Shown: piece by piece, positions 27,630 to 36,881 of the stretch | Layout of the letters: each line of letters starts with the position of its first letter | How positions within the stretch are numbered: position 1 is the stretch's first letter | Source: Alphaproteobacteria bacterium | GTDB taxonomy: Bacteria; Pseudomonadota; Alphaproteobacteria; Micavibrionales; Micavibrionaceae | Assembly: GCA_028289285.1 (NCBI GenBank) | Contig: JANQRF010000002.1 | Coordinates: forward strand, 558,001-622,000 | Direction of reading: 5' to 3' | Length of the DNA stretch: 64,000 bases | Notes under the pieces: generated by a model | What the model was told of the DNA's origin: nothing | Seen by the model: only the letters and a program-made list of their open reading frames with translations | The model's database searches: none | Program-made: the position numbers and the translations under genes

Positions 27630-29906
27630 ATGATGCGTCAATGGATACCATCCTCCGCAGAGCTTTTTTCTGCATCGCTGTTCCAGCGCTTTACAAAGCG
27701 GGGCTGGAGTTTTCGGCTCGGCGTTTTACTGCTGATAGCAGCCATCATAAGCGGTTTTGCGACCTATGCGGCACTGACCGCGACGCCGCCTTTTGGCGAC
27801 GACCCGGATACGGTGATCTGGCTTTTAAATATCAACCTTGTCATTTTGCTGTTGCTGGTGATGCTGATCGGGCGGCGCGTAGCCAAAATCTGGGCAGGAA
27901 GACGCCGCGGGATCGCAGGCTCAAAACTGCATGTGCGCCTTGTGCTGATTTTCTCGTTGATGGCCGCGGCGCCCGCGATTTTGATGGCCATCTTTTCAGC
28001 CTTCTTTTTTCATTATGGTGTTCAAAGCTGGTTTTCTGAGCGGGTGCAAACAGCCGTCCTGGAATCCCAGGCTGTGGCCGAAGCCTATCTGGATGAGCAC
28101 CAGCAGGTGATTAAAGCTGATTTGCTTGTGATGGCAAATGATGTCGACCGGCAGGCGGGGCTGTATCTTGAAAACCGCACGGCTTTTGAACGCATGTTGG
28201 AAACGCAGGCCTTTTTAAGAAACCTCAGCGAAGTCATGATGTTTCATGAAAGCGGACGGGTGCTGGCACGTACCGGTCTGACCTTTACCCTGAGCTTTGA
28301 AACCTTGCCGCCTTACATTTTGGAGCAGGCTGCGCAGGGTGAAGTGATGGTGATGACGGGCGCGTCCGAAGACCGGGTGCGCGCGCTTGTAAAACTCAGC
28401 GCTTTTGATGATGTTTACCTTTTTGTCGGGCGGATGGTGGACCCGACCGTGCTGGCGCACCTTGCGGCAACTAAAGATGCGGCAACGGAATATGCGGCGC
28501 TTAAAGGGCGTTATTCCAGTTTACAAATTGCCGTGACGATGATTTTTGCCGTTGTAGCGCTCTTGCTTTTAATGACGGCGACATGGTTCGGGATTATGCT
28601 GGCGCGGCAATTAGTGCTGCCGATCAGCGCCTTGATCTCGGCTTCCGACCGGGTGCGCGGCGGGGATTTGAATGCGCGGGTGAGTATTCGCAAAGGCATT
28701 GAAGAGTTTGAATATCTGGGCACGTCCTTTAACCGTATGACCGGGCAGATCGCCGCGCAGCGTGATGAGCTCATGACCGCCAACCGCCAGATGGATCAGC
28801 GCCGGCGTTTTACCGAAACGGTTCTGGCCGGAGTATCCTCGGGGGTTATTGGCGTGGATGAGCGCGGGGCGATTACAATTACAAATAATGCGGCCTCATC
28901 TATTCTTGGCAAAGCGGAAGAGGAGCTGATCGGCAAAAATATCAAAACGCTTTTTCCGGATATCGCCGAGCTTCTCGAGCGCGCACATAAACATCCTGAA
29001 AAAATCCAGCAGGGGGAAATTCCGATCCTGACCGAAGATAAGCATAAACGGACCTTGCTTGTACGTATTGGAATTGAGAAAGTCGGGAGCGAAGATGTCG
29101 GCGCGGTTTTAACCTTCGATGATATTACCGAGCTTCAGGCTGCGCAGCGCAAAGCCGCCTGGGCGGATGTGGCACGACGGATTGCACATGAAATAAAAAA
29201 TCCGCTGACACCGATCCAGCTTTCGGCTGAACGGCTTCGCCGGAAATATCTGAAAGAAATTGATAGCGATCCGGAAACATTTACAAATTGCACCGACACG
29301 ATTGTCAAACATGTCGAAGATATCGGGCGCATGGTGTCTGAATTTTCTGATTTTGCCCGGATGCCGGAACCTGTCATGCGCGGTGAAAGCGTTTTAAAAT
29401 CTTTGCACGATATGATTATCCTTCAACGCGAAGCGCATAAGGATATTACATTCACCCTTGAAGGGTTTGACGATAAAGAGTTTCAAATTGAATGTGATGC
29501 ACAACAGGTGCGCCAGGCCGTGACAAACCTGATCCAGAATGCGGTGGATTCCATTCACGATAAAATTGAAGGGACGGACTGGCCTGGCAAGATTTTGGTA
29601 CTGGCAACAAAAGATAATACACGCCAGCAACTTGTCGTATCTGTGATTGATAACGGTTTGGGTTTGCCTGAAGAAGACCCGGCCAGCTTGAGTGAGCCTT
29701 ATATTACCCATAAGGAAAAAGGGACCGGGCTTGGGCTCGCGATTGTTAAAAAAATCATGGAAGACCATGGCGGTAAATTAATTCTCGGGGAAACGGACCG
29801 TTTAACATCTTATGAAGGCTGGATGGATCTGGGCGGAGCAAGCGTATCTCTTGTCTTTCCGTTTCACCAGGAAAATACCGGATCGGTAAAACAGGAGGCA
29901 GCGTAA
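27630..29906 (+). CDS. ntrY: NtrY-like sensor histidine kinase
   Basis: A 758-residue membrane sensor kinase. Three N-terminal transmembrane segments (about 30-52, 66-86 and 100-125), a periplasmic/sensor region and a fourth segment (about 290-315) are followed by HAMP (about 320-375). Then come PAS (about 395-495), HisKA with the phospho-acceptor in RRIAHEIKNPLTPIQ (about 512) and a HATPase domain with NLIQNAVDSI, DNGLGLPEE and KGTGLGLAIVKKI. In relatives NtrY/NtrX controls nitrogen, redox or envelope genes. It is followed 1 base later by ntrX, so the pair is one operon. The kinase looks intact although its partner is degenerate. Confidence 0.93.
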   Translation: MMRQWIPSSAELFSASLFQRFTKRGWSFRLGVLLLIAAIISGFATYAALTATPPFGDDPDTVIWLLNINLVILLLLVMLIGRRVAKIWAGRRRGIAGSKLHVRLVLIFSLMAAAPAILMAIFSAFFFHYGVQSWFSERVQTAVLESQAVAEAYLDEHQQVIKADLLVMANDVDRQAGLYLENRTAFERMLETQAFLRNLSEVMMFHESGRVLARTGLTFTLSFETLPPYILEQAAQGEVMVMTGASEDRVRALVKLSAFDDVYLFVGRMVDPTVLAHLAATKDAATEYAALKGRYSSLQIAVTMIFAVVALLLLMTATWFGIMLARQLVLPISALISASDRVRGGDLNARVSIRKGIEEFEYLGTSFNRMTGQIAAQRDELMTANRQMDQRRRFTETVLAGVSSGVIGVDERGAITITNNAASSILGKAEEELIGKNIKTLFPDIAELLERAHKHPEKIQQGEIPILTEDKHKRTLLVRIGIEKVGSEDVGAVLTFDDITELQAAQRKAAWADVARRIAHEIKNPLTPIQLSAERLRRKYLKEIDSDPETFTNCTDTIVKHVEDIGRMVSEFSDFARMPEPVMRGESVLKSLHDMIILQREAHKDITFTLEGFDDKEFQIECDAQQVRQAVTNLIQNAVDSIHDKIEGTDWPGKILVLATKDNTRQQLVVSVIDNGLGLPEEDPASLSEPYITHKEKGTGLGLAIVKKIMEDHGGKLILGETDRLTSYEGWMDLGGASVSLVFPFHQENTGSVKQEAA

Positions 29907-29907
29907 T

Positions 29908-31272
29908 ATGGGTGCACATATTCTAATTGTTGATGATGAAGAAGATATCAGAAAACTGATTAAAGGCATTTTGGAAGATGAATCTTATGGCGTACGTGAG
30001 GCCGGTACGTCTAAAGGAGCGCTGAATGCTATCTCTGAAAAATGTCCCGACCTTGTTATTTTAGATATCTGGCTGCAGGGCAGCGATCAGGATGGGCTGG
30101 CTGTTTTAGAAGATATCAAAGCGATGCATACAGATTTGCCTGTCCTGATGATCAGCGGGCACGGGACTGTGGAAACGGCGGTCAGTGCCATTAAAAAAGG
30201 AGCCTATGATTTCATTGAAAAGCCGTTTAAGGCGGACCGGCTTTTGCTGATGATTGCGCGCGCGCTTGAAGCTGCAGCGCTTAAAAAAGAAAACAAAACT
30301 TTGAAAACCTCTCCGGTTGACCCGGTTTTGGATCTCATCGGCGAGTCTGCGGCCGTTAAAAATTTAAGAAAGCAAATCGAGCAGGCGGCGCAAGTCAGTA
30401 GCCGGGTGATGATTTTAGGAGAAACCGGCACGGGCAAATCCATGACGGCGCGGCTGGTGCATGAATATTCACCGCGGGCAACACATCCTTATACGGTTGT
30501 AAATTGCGTAGAGGCCTTTGATCCAAAACTCTTTGAAGAGGCGATTCAAAAAACGGGACAGGGGAGCCTGGTGCTCAATCATATTGATTGTTTAAGCACA
30601 AAGGATCAGGACTATTTAATGCAGGCGCTGCAGGGGCAGGATTTTGAAGCGCGGCTTATCTCTATTGCCAATGCGGATATTCAAAACAATAGCGGTTTTT
30701 CAGACGATTTATTTTCACGTCTTAATCTTGTTCAGATCAATGTACCCCATTTGAAAGACAGAGCCGCGGACATTCCGGCGCTTGCTGCGCATTTCGTGCA
30801 AAAATTTGCTCGGAACGCAGGAGCGGCTGTAAAAGATTTTTCACCTGAAGCGCTTTTGGCTCTTCAGCAAAAAAACTGGACCGGGAATATTTGCGCGCTC
30901 AAAAATTATATTGAACTTTGCTGTTCTGCGCATATGGAAAAAGAAGGGGCAATACAGGTCCGCGATTTACCATCTCTTGATTTTGCGTCCCAGGAAACAG
31001 CAAAAGCTGCCGCACCTGCAAAGGCCGGGCTGTTCGATTTAAGCGAAGATATTTTGATGAAATCCTTAAGAGATGCCCGTGAGATGTTTGAACGGGTTTA
31101 TCTGTCCGCGCAGATGGAGCGCTTTGCAGGGAGCGTTTCGGAAACCGCCAAATCGATCGGCATGGAACGCTCAGCCTTGCACCGGAAACTGAAAAGCCTT
31201 GATCTTTCTCCGAACGGCACGCAGGATAAGCCGGATAGCGGCGAAGAGCCACCACTTCAAAAAAGGGCATAA
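29908..31272 (+). CDS. ntrX: NtrX-like response regulator with degenerate AAA+ domain
   Basis: A 454-residue partner of NtrY. The receiver domain (1-120) is intact: acidic pocket DDEED, phospho-acceptor Asp53 in LVILDIWLQG and Lys in FIEKPFK. The central AAA+ domain keeps Walker A (GETGTGKS, 171-178). It lacks the segment with the GAFTGA sigma-54 contact loop, and the Walker B that should read like LFLDEI is LVLNHID (221-227), so the catalytic Asp and Glu are gone. A Fis-type helix-turn-helix ends the protein (about 405-440, SVSETAKSIGMERSALHRKL). It probably binds DNA under phosphorylation control without ATPase-driven sigma-54 activation. Confidence 0.9.
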   Translation: MGAHILIVDDEEDIRKLIKGILEDESYGVREAGTSKGALNAISEKCPDLVILDIWLQGSDQDGLAVLEDIKAMHTDLPVLMISGHGTVETAVSAIKKGAYDFIEKPFKADRLLLMIARALEAAALKKENKTLKTSPVDPVLDLIGESAAVKNLRKQIEQAAQVSSRVMILGETGTGKSMTARLVHEYSPRATHPYTVVNCVEAFDPKLFEEAIQKTGQGSLVLNHIDCLSTKDQDYLMQALQGQDFEARLISIANADIQNNSGFSDDLFSRLNLVQINVPHLKDRAADIPALAAHFVQKFARNAGAAVKDFSPEALLALQQKNWTGNICALKNYIELCCSAHMEKEGAIQVRDLPSLDFASQETAKAAAPAKAGLFDLSEDILMKSLRDAREMFERVYLSAQMERFAGSVSETAKSIGMERSALHRKLKSLDLSPNGTQDKPDSGEEPPLQKRA

Positions 31273-31278
31273 ACTAAC

Positions 31279-32661
31279 ATGCGGGTGATTATCTGCGGAG
31301 CAGGGGAGGTTGGGTATAATATCGCTGCCTATCTGGCCCGTGATGAAAACGATATTACGCTAATCGATACAAACGCCGAGATTGTTGCGCAAGCCAATCA
31401 TGATCTTGATGTGCGCGCTGTTTTAGGTCATGCCTCAACGCCGGAAGTACTTTCTGCTGCCGGGGCGGCTGAAGCGGATATGATAATTGCTGTGACCAGC
31501 AGTGACGAAGTGAATATGATTGCCTGCCAGGTGGCGCATTCTCTCTTTAATGTGCCCAAGAAAATCGCCCGTATTCGCGCAAGCGGATACCTGGACCCGA
31601 TCTGGGCGAATTTGTTCAGCCGGGCGCATATGCCGATTGATGTGATTATTTCCCCGGAGCAGGAAATTGCGCTGTCTATTCTAAAACGTTTATCCGTGCC
31701 GGGGACAACGAATATTATCTCGCTTGCAGGTGAAAAACTGCATCTGTGCGCGGTAATTTGTGAAGAGGATTGTCCGATTGTTAATACACCGCTGCGCCAG
31801 TTGACGGCTCTTTTTCCGGATGCCCGTATTAATATCATGGCGATTAACCGCGGCGGTGTTTTAACGATCCCGGACCCGGATGACCAAATGTTAATCGGAG
31901 ATGAAGTTTTCTTTGTAGTTGATACGGATCAGCTGGACCGGGCTTTGGAAGGGTTTGGGCATGAAGAAAAGACTGCGCGTTCTATTGTCATTATGGGTGG
32001 CGGCAATATCGGTTTTGCATTGGCCTGCTGTATTCAGGAAAAATTTCCGCATGTTAATCTGAAGCTGATTGAACAAAATCATGACCGGGCACTTGAGCTA
32101 AGCGAAAAGCTTGAAGATGTTGTTGTCCTGTGCGGGGACGGGCTGGACCATACGCTTCTTGAAGAAGCGGATATGAAAGCCACAGAAACACTCATAGCCG
32201 TCACTGACGATGATGAAGCAAATATTCTCGGCTCTTTGTTGGCGCGCCAATATGGATGCGATCAAACCGTGACTTTGCTCAATAAAAACACCTATAACGC
32301 TTTACAATCTTCCCTTGGACTTGGGGCGATTGTCTCTCCGCGCGCTATTACAGCGTCAAAGATTTTGCATTATGTGCGCCGTGGTCGGATCAAGGCGGTG
32401 CATAATATTGCCTATGGCGGGGCGGAAGTGATTGAAGCAGAGCTCAGCGAGTCTTCTGATGTGATTAATAAGCCGCTTAAAGATATTCCATTTACACAAG
32501 ATGTGCATGTCGGGGCGATTGTCAGAGAAGATAATGAGGTTCTCATGCCGCATCCTGACCTGGAATTAAAAGCCGGTGATCATGTGATTGTGATTGCGCT
32601 TCAAGGGGCGATCCGGAAAGTTGAAAAAATGTTTTCCATTCAGGTGGATCTATTCTCATGA
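31279..32661 (+). CDS. trkA: Trk system potassium uptake protein TrkA
   Basis: Peripheral NAD-binding subunit that gates TrkH/TrkG potassium channels. The 460 residues hold two tandem RCK units, each a Rossmann domain (MRVIICGAGEVGYNIA at 1; IVIMGGGNIGFALACCIQ at about 235) followed by a TrkA-C domain. Family markers include TSSDEVNMIACQVAH and VTDDDEANILGSLLARQ. The order ntrX-trkA-hfq is conserved in alphaproteobacteria. It overlaps the next gene by 4 bases. Confidence 0.95.
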   Translation: MRVIICGAGEVGYNIAAYLARDENDITLIDTNAEIVAQANHDLDVRAVLGHASTPEVLSAAGAAEADMIIAVTSSDEVNMIACQVAHSLFNVPKKIARIRASGYLDPIWANLFSRAHMPIDVIISPEQEIALSILKRLSVPGTTNIISLAGEKLHLCAVICEEDCPIVNTPLRQLTALFPDARINIMAINRGGVLTIPDPDDQMLIGDEVFFVVDTDQLDRALEGFGHEEKTARSIVIMGGGNIGFALACCIQEKFPHVNLKLIEQNHDRALELSEKLEDVVVLCGDGLDHTLLEEADMKATETLIAVTDDDEANILGSLLARQYGCDQTVTLLNKNTYNALQSSLGLGAIVSPRAITASKILHYVRRGRIKAVHNIAYGGAEVIEAELSESSDVINKPLKDIPFTQDVHVGAIVREDNEVLMPHPDLELKAGDHVIVIALQGAIRKVEKMFSIQVDLFS

Positions 32662-33329
32662 GGAATGGTTATAAGGCAGTTTTATTTGACTGGGACGGGA
32701 CGCTTGTTGATACGACGCGCCTGATTATTGAAGCGCATAATCATGTGCGGAGCGCTTTCGGCAAAGGCCCGGTAGAAGAGCAGCAAAGAGCAGGTGTGAT
32801 TTTTAAATCGGCGCGCGAAGCTTTTCCGGAAACATACGGGGACAAGGCGCAGGAAGCAGAGCGGCTATTTTACGAATATTACCATGCGCATCATAAAGAC
32901 TTTCTGGCCTTTTTTGACGGTACGCGCGCGCTTTTGCAGATGCTTCAAAATGCAGGGATTCCGGCGGGGATTGTCAGCAATAAGCGCCATGATGTGCTGG
33001 GCAATGAAATTACAGACTCTGATTTAACGCCCTTGGTTACAACTTATGTCGGGGCAGGGCGGGCGCACCGGGACAAACCAGCGCCGGACCCGCTTTTGAT
33101 GGCGATAGAGAAAATTGACGCGGCGCTGACCCCAAAAGATATTCTGTATATTGGAGATACGGAAACCGATCTGCTCTGTGCACAGGCTTGCGGAGCGGAT
33201 TGCATTTACATCCATCATATCGAGCATAAGAAAGATTTGATCGCCAAATATAATCCGATCTATGTGGCAAACTCTCTTATGGATATTCAGGGCTGGCTGT
33301 TTGAAAGCGTCGAAAAACAGGCTTGCTGA
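32658..33329 (+). CDS. HAD-superfamily hydrolase, phosphoglycolate-phosphatase-like
   Basis: A 223-residue soluble phosphatase of the HAD superfamily. The nucleophile motif is FDWDGTLVDTT (residues 10-20), motif II is IVSNKRH, motif III is the Lys in HRDKPAPDP, and motif IV is YIGDTETDLLCAQACG. The helical cap between motifs I and II places it with Gph-like enzymes. The actual substrate cannot be told from the sequence. Overlap with trkA suggests cotranscription. Confidence 0.82.
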   Translation: MRNGYKAVLFDWDGTLVDTTRLIIEAHNHVRSAFGKGPVEEQQRAGVIFKSAREAFPETYGDKAQEAERLFYEYYHAHHKDFLAFFDGTRALLQMLQNAGIPAGIVSNKRHDVLGNEITDSDLTPLVTTYVGAGRAHRDKPAPDPLLMAIEKIDAALTPKDILYIGDTETDLLCAQACGADCIYIHHIEHKKDLIAKYNPIYVANSLMDIQGWLFESVEKQAC

Positions 33330-33394
33330 AACTAGGCAAAACCGCTACAACCCTTAGTAATTAAGAACAATAAGGAAACGATAAGGATAAAAAT

Positions 33395-33670
33395 ATGGGC
33401 GAAAAATCACAAAATGTGCAGGATGTTTTTCTGAATGCCATTCGCCGTGAAAAAGCAACAGTGACGGTTTTTCTAGTCAATGGCGTTAAGCTGCAAGGGA
33501 CGATTACATGGTTTGATAATTTTTCCATGTTACTGCGCCGGGATTCTCACGTGCAGCTGATCTATAAGCATGCGATTTCCACGATTATGCCGTCCGGCCC
33601 GATCCAGCTTTATGACGAAGCTGAAAAGGCGGCAGCCATGGAAGCAGAAGACGCGCCATCTGAGTCTTAA
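33395..33670 (+). CDS. hfq: RNA chaperone Hfq
   Basis: A 91-residue Sm-like hexameric RNA chaperone that pairs small RNAs with mRNAs. Sm1 is [20 protein letters not shown] with [20 protein letters not shown], and Sm2 is the signature [10 protein letters not shown]. The proximal and distal RNA-binding residues (QDVFL, YKHA) are present. A short acidic, Ala/Glu-rich tail (about 73-91) follows the core. In relatives hflX usually follows; here an inositol-phosphatase-like gene starts 4 bases after the stop. Confidence 0.96.
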   Translation: MGEKSQNVQDVFLNAIRREKATVTVFLVNGVKLQGTITWFDNFSMLLRRDSHVQLIYKHAISTIMPSGPIQLYDEAEKAAAMEAEDAPSES

Positions 33671-33673
33671 ATA

Positions 33674-34525
33674 ATGACATCTGTAAGCCCTGATATCATC
33701 GCGCAACATCTTCGCGAGGTGGCGGATGATGTTATTTTACCGCGCTTTCAAAACCTGCAGGCGCATGAGATTGATACCAAAACCGGGCCGAATGACCTGG
33801 TGACAATCGCCGATAGGGAAGCCGAAGTACAGCTTACACGTATTTTTAAAGATATACTGCCCGGCTCTTACGTGGTTGGAGAAGAGGCCGTCTCGGCAGG
33901 GCAGGCGGCTATAGATGCTTTGGCCACGGAACCGGGCTATGTCTGGGTGGTGGACCCGGTGGACGGCACAGGAAATTTTTCACGCGGAGAGCCCATATTC
34001 GGTCTGATGGCTGCGCTTGTCTATAAAGGGCAAACCGTACAGGGCTGGATTTACGATATTCCGGGGCAGCGTATGGGCATTGCCGAAACCGGGGCGGGGA
34101 CAACTTTAAATGGTAAAAAACAGCGCATTGATACGAAAGAACCGGATATTTCTTTTTCAAACTTAAAAGCCTATATCGCGACAGGGTTCGTCCCTAAGCA
34201 AATACGCCCGCTTATTGTTCCAAAACTGGAGTCTTTTGAAAAAGCAAATGCCTTAAATTGTTGTGCGCATGAATATCTGAATCTGCTGGAAGGGGCGCGC
34301 GACTTTTCTTTTTATAAACGCATGAAGCCCTGGGACCATCTGCCTGGATTGCTTTTGTATCAGGAAGCGGGTGGTTATAGCCGGAGCTGGGCAGGGGAGA
34401 GACACAGCCCTGCAAATGACCAGACGGGCATTATTAATGCGCCCGATGAAACGCTTTGGCAGCGTTTACACAGCTTTTTGCTGGACCCAGAGATCCAAAA
34501 GCTCGTCCAGCCCCAGATCAGCTAG
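33674..34525 (+). CDS. Inositol monophosphatase family protein
   Basis: A 283-residue Mg-dependent phosphatase of the IMPase/CysQ/HisN superfamily. The metal-binding residues are in VVGEEAVS (Glu), WVVDPVDGTGNFSRG (DPVDGT) and MKPWDHLPGLLLYQEAGG (WDHxPG). Possible substrates are inositol phosphate, histidinol phosphate or PAP; the sequence does not decide. It is 4 bases from hfq, and its last 60 bases overlap the convergent mazG gene. Confidence 0.85.
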   Translation: MTSVSPDIIAQHLREVADDVILPRFQNLQAHEIDTKTGPNDLVTIADREAEVQLTRIFKDILPGSYVVGEEAVSAGQAAIDALATEPGYVWVVDPVDGTGNFSRGEPIFGLMAALVYKGQTVQGWIYDIPGQRMGIAETGAGTTLNGKKQRIDTKEPDISFSNLKAYIATGFVPKQIRPLIVPKLESFEKANALNCCAHEYLNLLEGARDFSFYKRMKPWDHLPGLLLYQEAGGYSRSWAGERHSPANDQTGIINAPDETLWQRLHSFLLDPEIQKLVQPQIS

Positions 34526-35278
34526 TTTTTTATTCTGCTTGGCAGCCATGTCTTCCATACCTTGAAAGCGGCGGATGAATTTTTGGTTTGTCTTACGCAA
34601 AGCTTCTTCCGGGTTGATGCCCTGCATGCGGGCATAATTGACCAGGCAAAAGAGAACGTCACCTAATTCATCTTCGATCTCTTCGGGGGTTTTTGCGTCT
34701 TTGAGTTCGTCCAGCTCTTCTTCAAATTTAGCAAAACAGCTTTCAAGGTCCGTCCATTCAAAGCCTGTCTTGGCTGCTTTTTTCTGCAATTTGGAGGCGC
34801 GGAGCAGGGCAGGCAGGCCAACTGTGACGCCGTCCAGAGCACTTTTAGATGTCTGAGCGCCCTTTTCTTTTGATTTTTGGGCCTCCCAGATATCCATCAC
34901 AGCATCTGCATCAGCCGCTGCTTGGTCTCCAAACACGTGTGGATGGCGGGCAATCATCTTATCCGCAACAGCCAGGGCAACATCATCAAAGTCAAACAGG
35001 CCTTTCTCAGAGGCCATTTGAGCGTGATAAACGGACTGGAGCAGGAGATCGCCAAGCTCTTCTTTTAAATCATTCATATCATCCCGGTCGATCGCATCAG
35101 CGACTTCATATGCCTCTTCAATCGTATATGGGACGATGGATTTAAAATCCTGCTCTAAATCCCACGGGCAACCTCCATCCGGGTTACGCAAGGCCGCCAT
35201 CACCCAGAGCAGGCGCTCCATACCCGTCTCGAAAGATGGTTCCGGCGTAGCAGGTCGTAATGCTTTTTCGCGTGACAT
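34466..35278 (-). CDS. mazG: Nucleoside triphosphate pyrophosphohydrolase MazG
   Basis: Hydrolyses nucleoside triphosphates to monophosphates; tied to nucleotide-pool cleaning and the stringent response. The 270-residue protein contains two MazG units. The first has LRNPDGGCPWDLEQ, EEAYEVADAI and LKEELGDLLLQSVYHAQM with EExxE and ExxD metal ligands. The second has FEEELDELK and IEDELGDVLFCLVNYARM. Complete at the normal length. The 3' end overlaps the opposing IMPase-like gene by 60 bases. Confidence 0.93.
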   Translation of the reverse strand: MSREKALRPATPEPSFETGMERLLWVMAALRNPDGGCPWDLEQDFKSIVPYTIEEAYEVADAIDRDDMNDLKEELGDLLLQSVYHAQMASEKGLFDFDDVALAVADKMIARHPHVFGDQAAADADAVMDIWEAQKSKEKGAQTSKSALDGVTVGLPALLRASKLQKKAAKTGFEWTDLESCFAKFEEELDELKDAKTPEEIEDELGDVLFCLVNYARMQGINPEEALRKTNQKFIRRFQGMEDMAAKQNKKLADLGLDELLDLWVQQKAV

Positions 35279-35288
35279 TCTAAGATGC

Positions 35289-35915
35289 TTAAGGGCCGCC
35301 TTTTAAGCCATTTGGGCCGTCGCTTAAATCCGATGATAACGAAGCTGATATTGTTGCAGGAATATGATCTCCTAAAACAAATCCTTCTTCTTTCAGAAAT
35401 GCAACATATTGAGATAGTTGTTTATTTTTTCCCGGATCGAGACTATCGAGATATTGGATGCCTAGTATCATAAGTTGACCAAGTTTTTGTTTCTCAGCAG
35501 GGGTTGCTTCTCTTTCTTCATCAAATATTGTCTTATTTAATGTTTCCGCCGCTTTGATAAAGGGCGTTTCTGCCCAATCTGGGTTTGCTGCATGAATACT
35601 CTCACGTTCATTAACGGGCAGTAATGCTCGACCAATAGCTAATAAGCCAGGATTATTAAGTGCCGCTGCGCCTGGTAAACTACTGCCAGAACGTTCGAAT
35701 TCAATGTTACTCATATGCTGAACTGTAGTTTCAAGAGCACGGCCTCTAAAATGACTGCGAATGTCATTCTTGCCAGCATTAAAACGTTCCAATGCTTTTG
35801 GAAGCATTGCAAAAGGATCATTGTTAGTCTCCTGTAGCAAGCTAGGGTCAATAATATCTGAAACGACAATGTCTCCAGAAACGTCAATCTCATTCGAGGG
35901 AAAATTTGAACTCAT
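35289..35915 (-). CDS. Hypothetical protein upstream of mazG
   Basis: A 208-residue soluble protein that I do not recognise. It begins with a polar, acidic leader (FPSNEIDVSGDIVVSDIIDP), has helical middle segments (AMLPKALERFNAG, TPFIKAAETLNKTIFDEERE) and ends with Ser/Gly-rich residues. GGAG lies upstream of the ATG. It ends 10 bases before the mazG start and may be cotranscribed with it. It is AT-richer than mazG. The 180-bp gap between it and the MBL gene holds AT-rich sequence with a possible promoter (TTGATT, TTTATA) reading towards this gene. Confidence 0.5.
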   Translation of the reverse strand: MSSNFPSNEIDVSGDIVVSDIIDPSLLQETNNDPFAMLPKALERFNAGKNDIRSHFRGRALETTVQHMSNIEFERSGSSLPGAAALNNPGLLAIGRALLPVNERESIHAANPDWAETPFIKAAETLNKTIFDEEREATPAEKQKLGQLMILGIQYLDSLDPGKNKQLSQYVAFLKEEGFVLGDHIPATISASLSSDLSDGPNGLKGGP

Positions 35916-36095
35916 AATATGTCTCCAATATTTAATTTATAAAGCAAAAGCGCTTTAAAAATCAAATTTTACGAAATACTTTACAGTTCACGTAAAGCAC
36001 CCATTTTGCCTTGCCATGTCATTGCCGGTATCATATATCTAAGATGTGATAATATATATTATGTAATATAATAGAGTAATCCAGTAAGAGGGCTT

Positions 36096-36881
36096 TTAGA
36101 GCTGTGTTTCCAGCCTTAAACCATCATACGCCACATGAAACCCGTCCGGGAGATCTTTTTGGATTGTATCAAAGTCCATGGTTGGCGGCAGATGCGTGAG
36201 ATAAACTGTTTCCGCACTGATCTTTTCATTTAGCGCAATGACTTCAGCCACGCAGGCATGCACCGGATTACTCTCGCTATGATGACCGGCAGCATCCGCC
36301 AGCCAGATTTTGATACCTGAAAGCGCTGTAATCGCGTCATCGCCAAGCCGTTTCATATCCGTTGAATAGCCGATATCACCAATGCGCAAGCCAAGCGATT
36401 GAATGGTTCCGTGATCCTGCGCAAAGCTTTTCATAGTGATATCGCCGATTTTAATATCCTGACCCGGCTGGACGGTATTTGACAGGCAAACCGCGTGATA
36501 AAAGCCGTTTTCGGATTCCTTGAACATGTAATCAAAACGGTGCAGCAATACATCCAGCGTTGGCTGATCTGCATATATTGGAAAGTTTCTTTTCATAAGG
36601 CGTTGAAAGGTGCGCAGCTCATCCATGCCGGCCGTATGATCCGAATGGATATGGGTATAGATAATCCCGTCCAGGCCGCGCAGATTTTCGCGGTTATATT
36701 GCTCCTTAAAATCCGGCCCGGTATCGACAATAACTGTCGTTGTCTCTGAGATAAGAGCTATAGACGGGCGGGTCCGGCGGTTTTTCGGATTGTCCGGGTC
36801 ACAATTCCCCCACCAGTTGGTAACAGCCGGAACCCCTGCCGACGCACCGCTGCCAAGAATAATGAGCTCAATTTTGGACAT
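36096..36881 (-). CDS. MBL-fold metallohydrolase (PhnP/ribonuclease Z-like)
   Basis: A 261-residue metallo-beta-lactamase-fold enzyme. The metal motif THIHSDHTAGMDEL (HxHxDH, about 76-81), the substrate-loop GSGASAGVP (about 10) and later His/Asp residues in FAQDHG and VYLTHLPP are all present. The closest type is PhnP-like phosphodiesterases, but as the last gene of the holB-metG-tatD run its substrate is not known. It overlaps the tatD 3' end by 14 bases. Confidence 0.85.
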   Translation of the reverse strand: MSKIELIILGSGASAGVPAVTNWWGNCDPDNPKNRRTRPSIALISETTTVIVDTGPDFKEQYNRENLRGLDGIIYTHIHSDHTAGMDELRTFQRLMKRNFPIYADQPTLDVLLHRFDYMFKESENGFYHAVCLSNTVQPGQDIKIGDITMKSFAQDHGTIQSLGLRIGDIGYSTDMKRLGDDAITALSGIKIWLADAAGHHSESNPVHACVAEVIALNEKISAETVYLTHLPPTMDFDTIQKDLPDGFHVAYDGLRLETQL

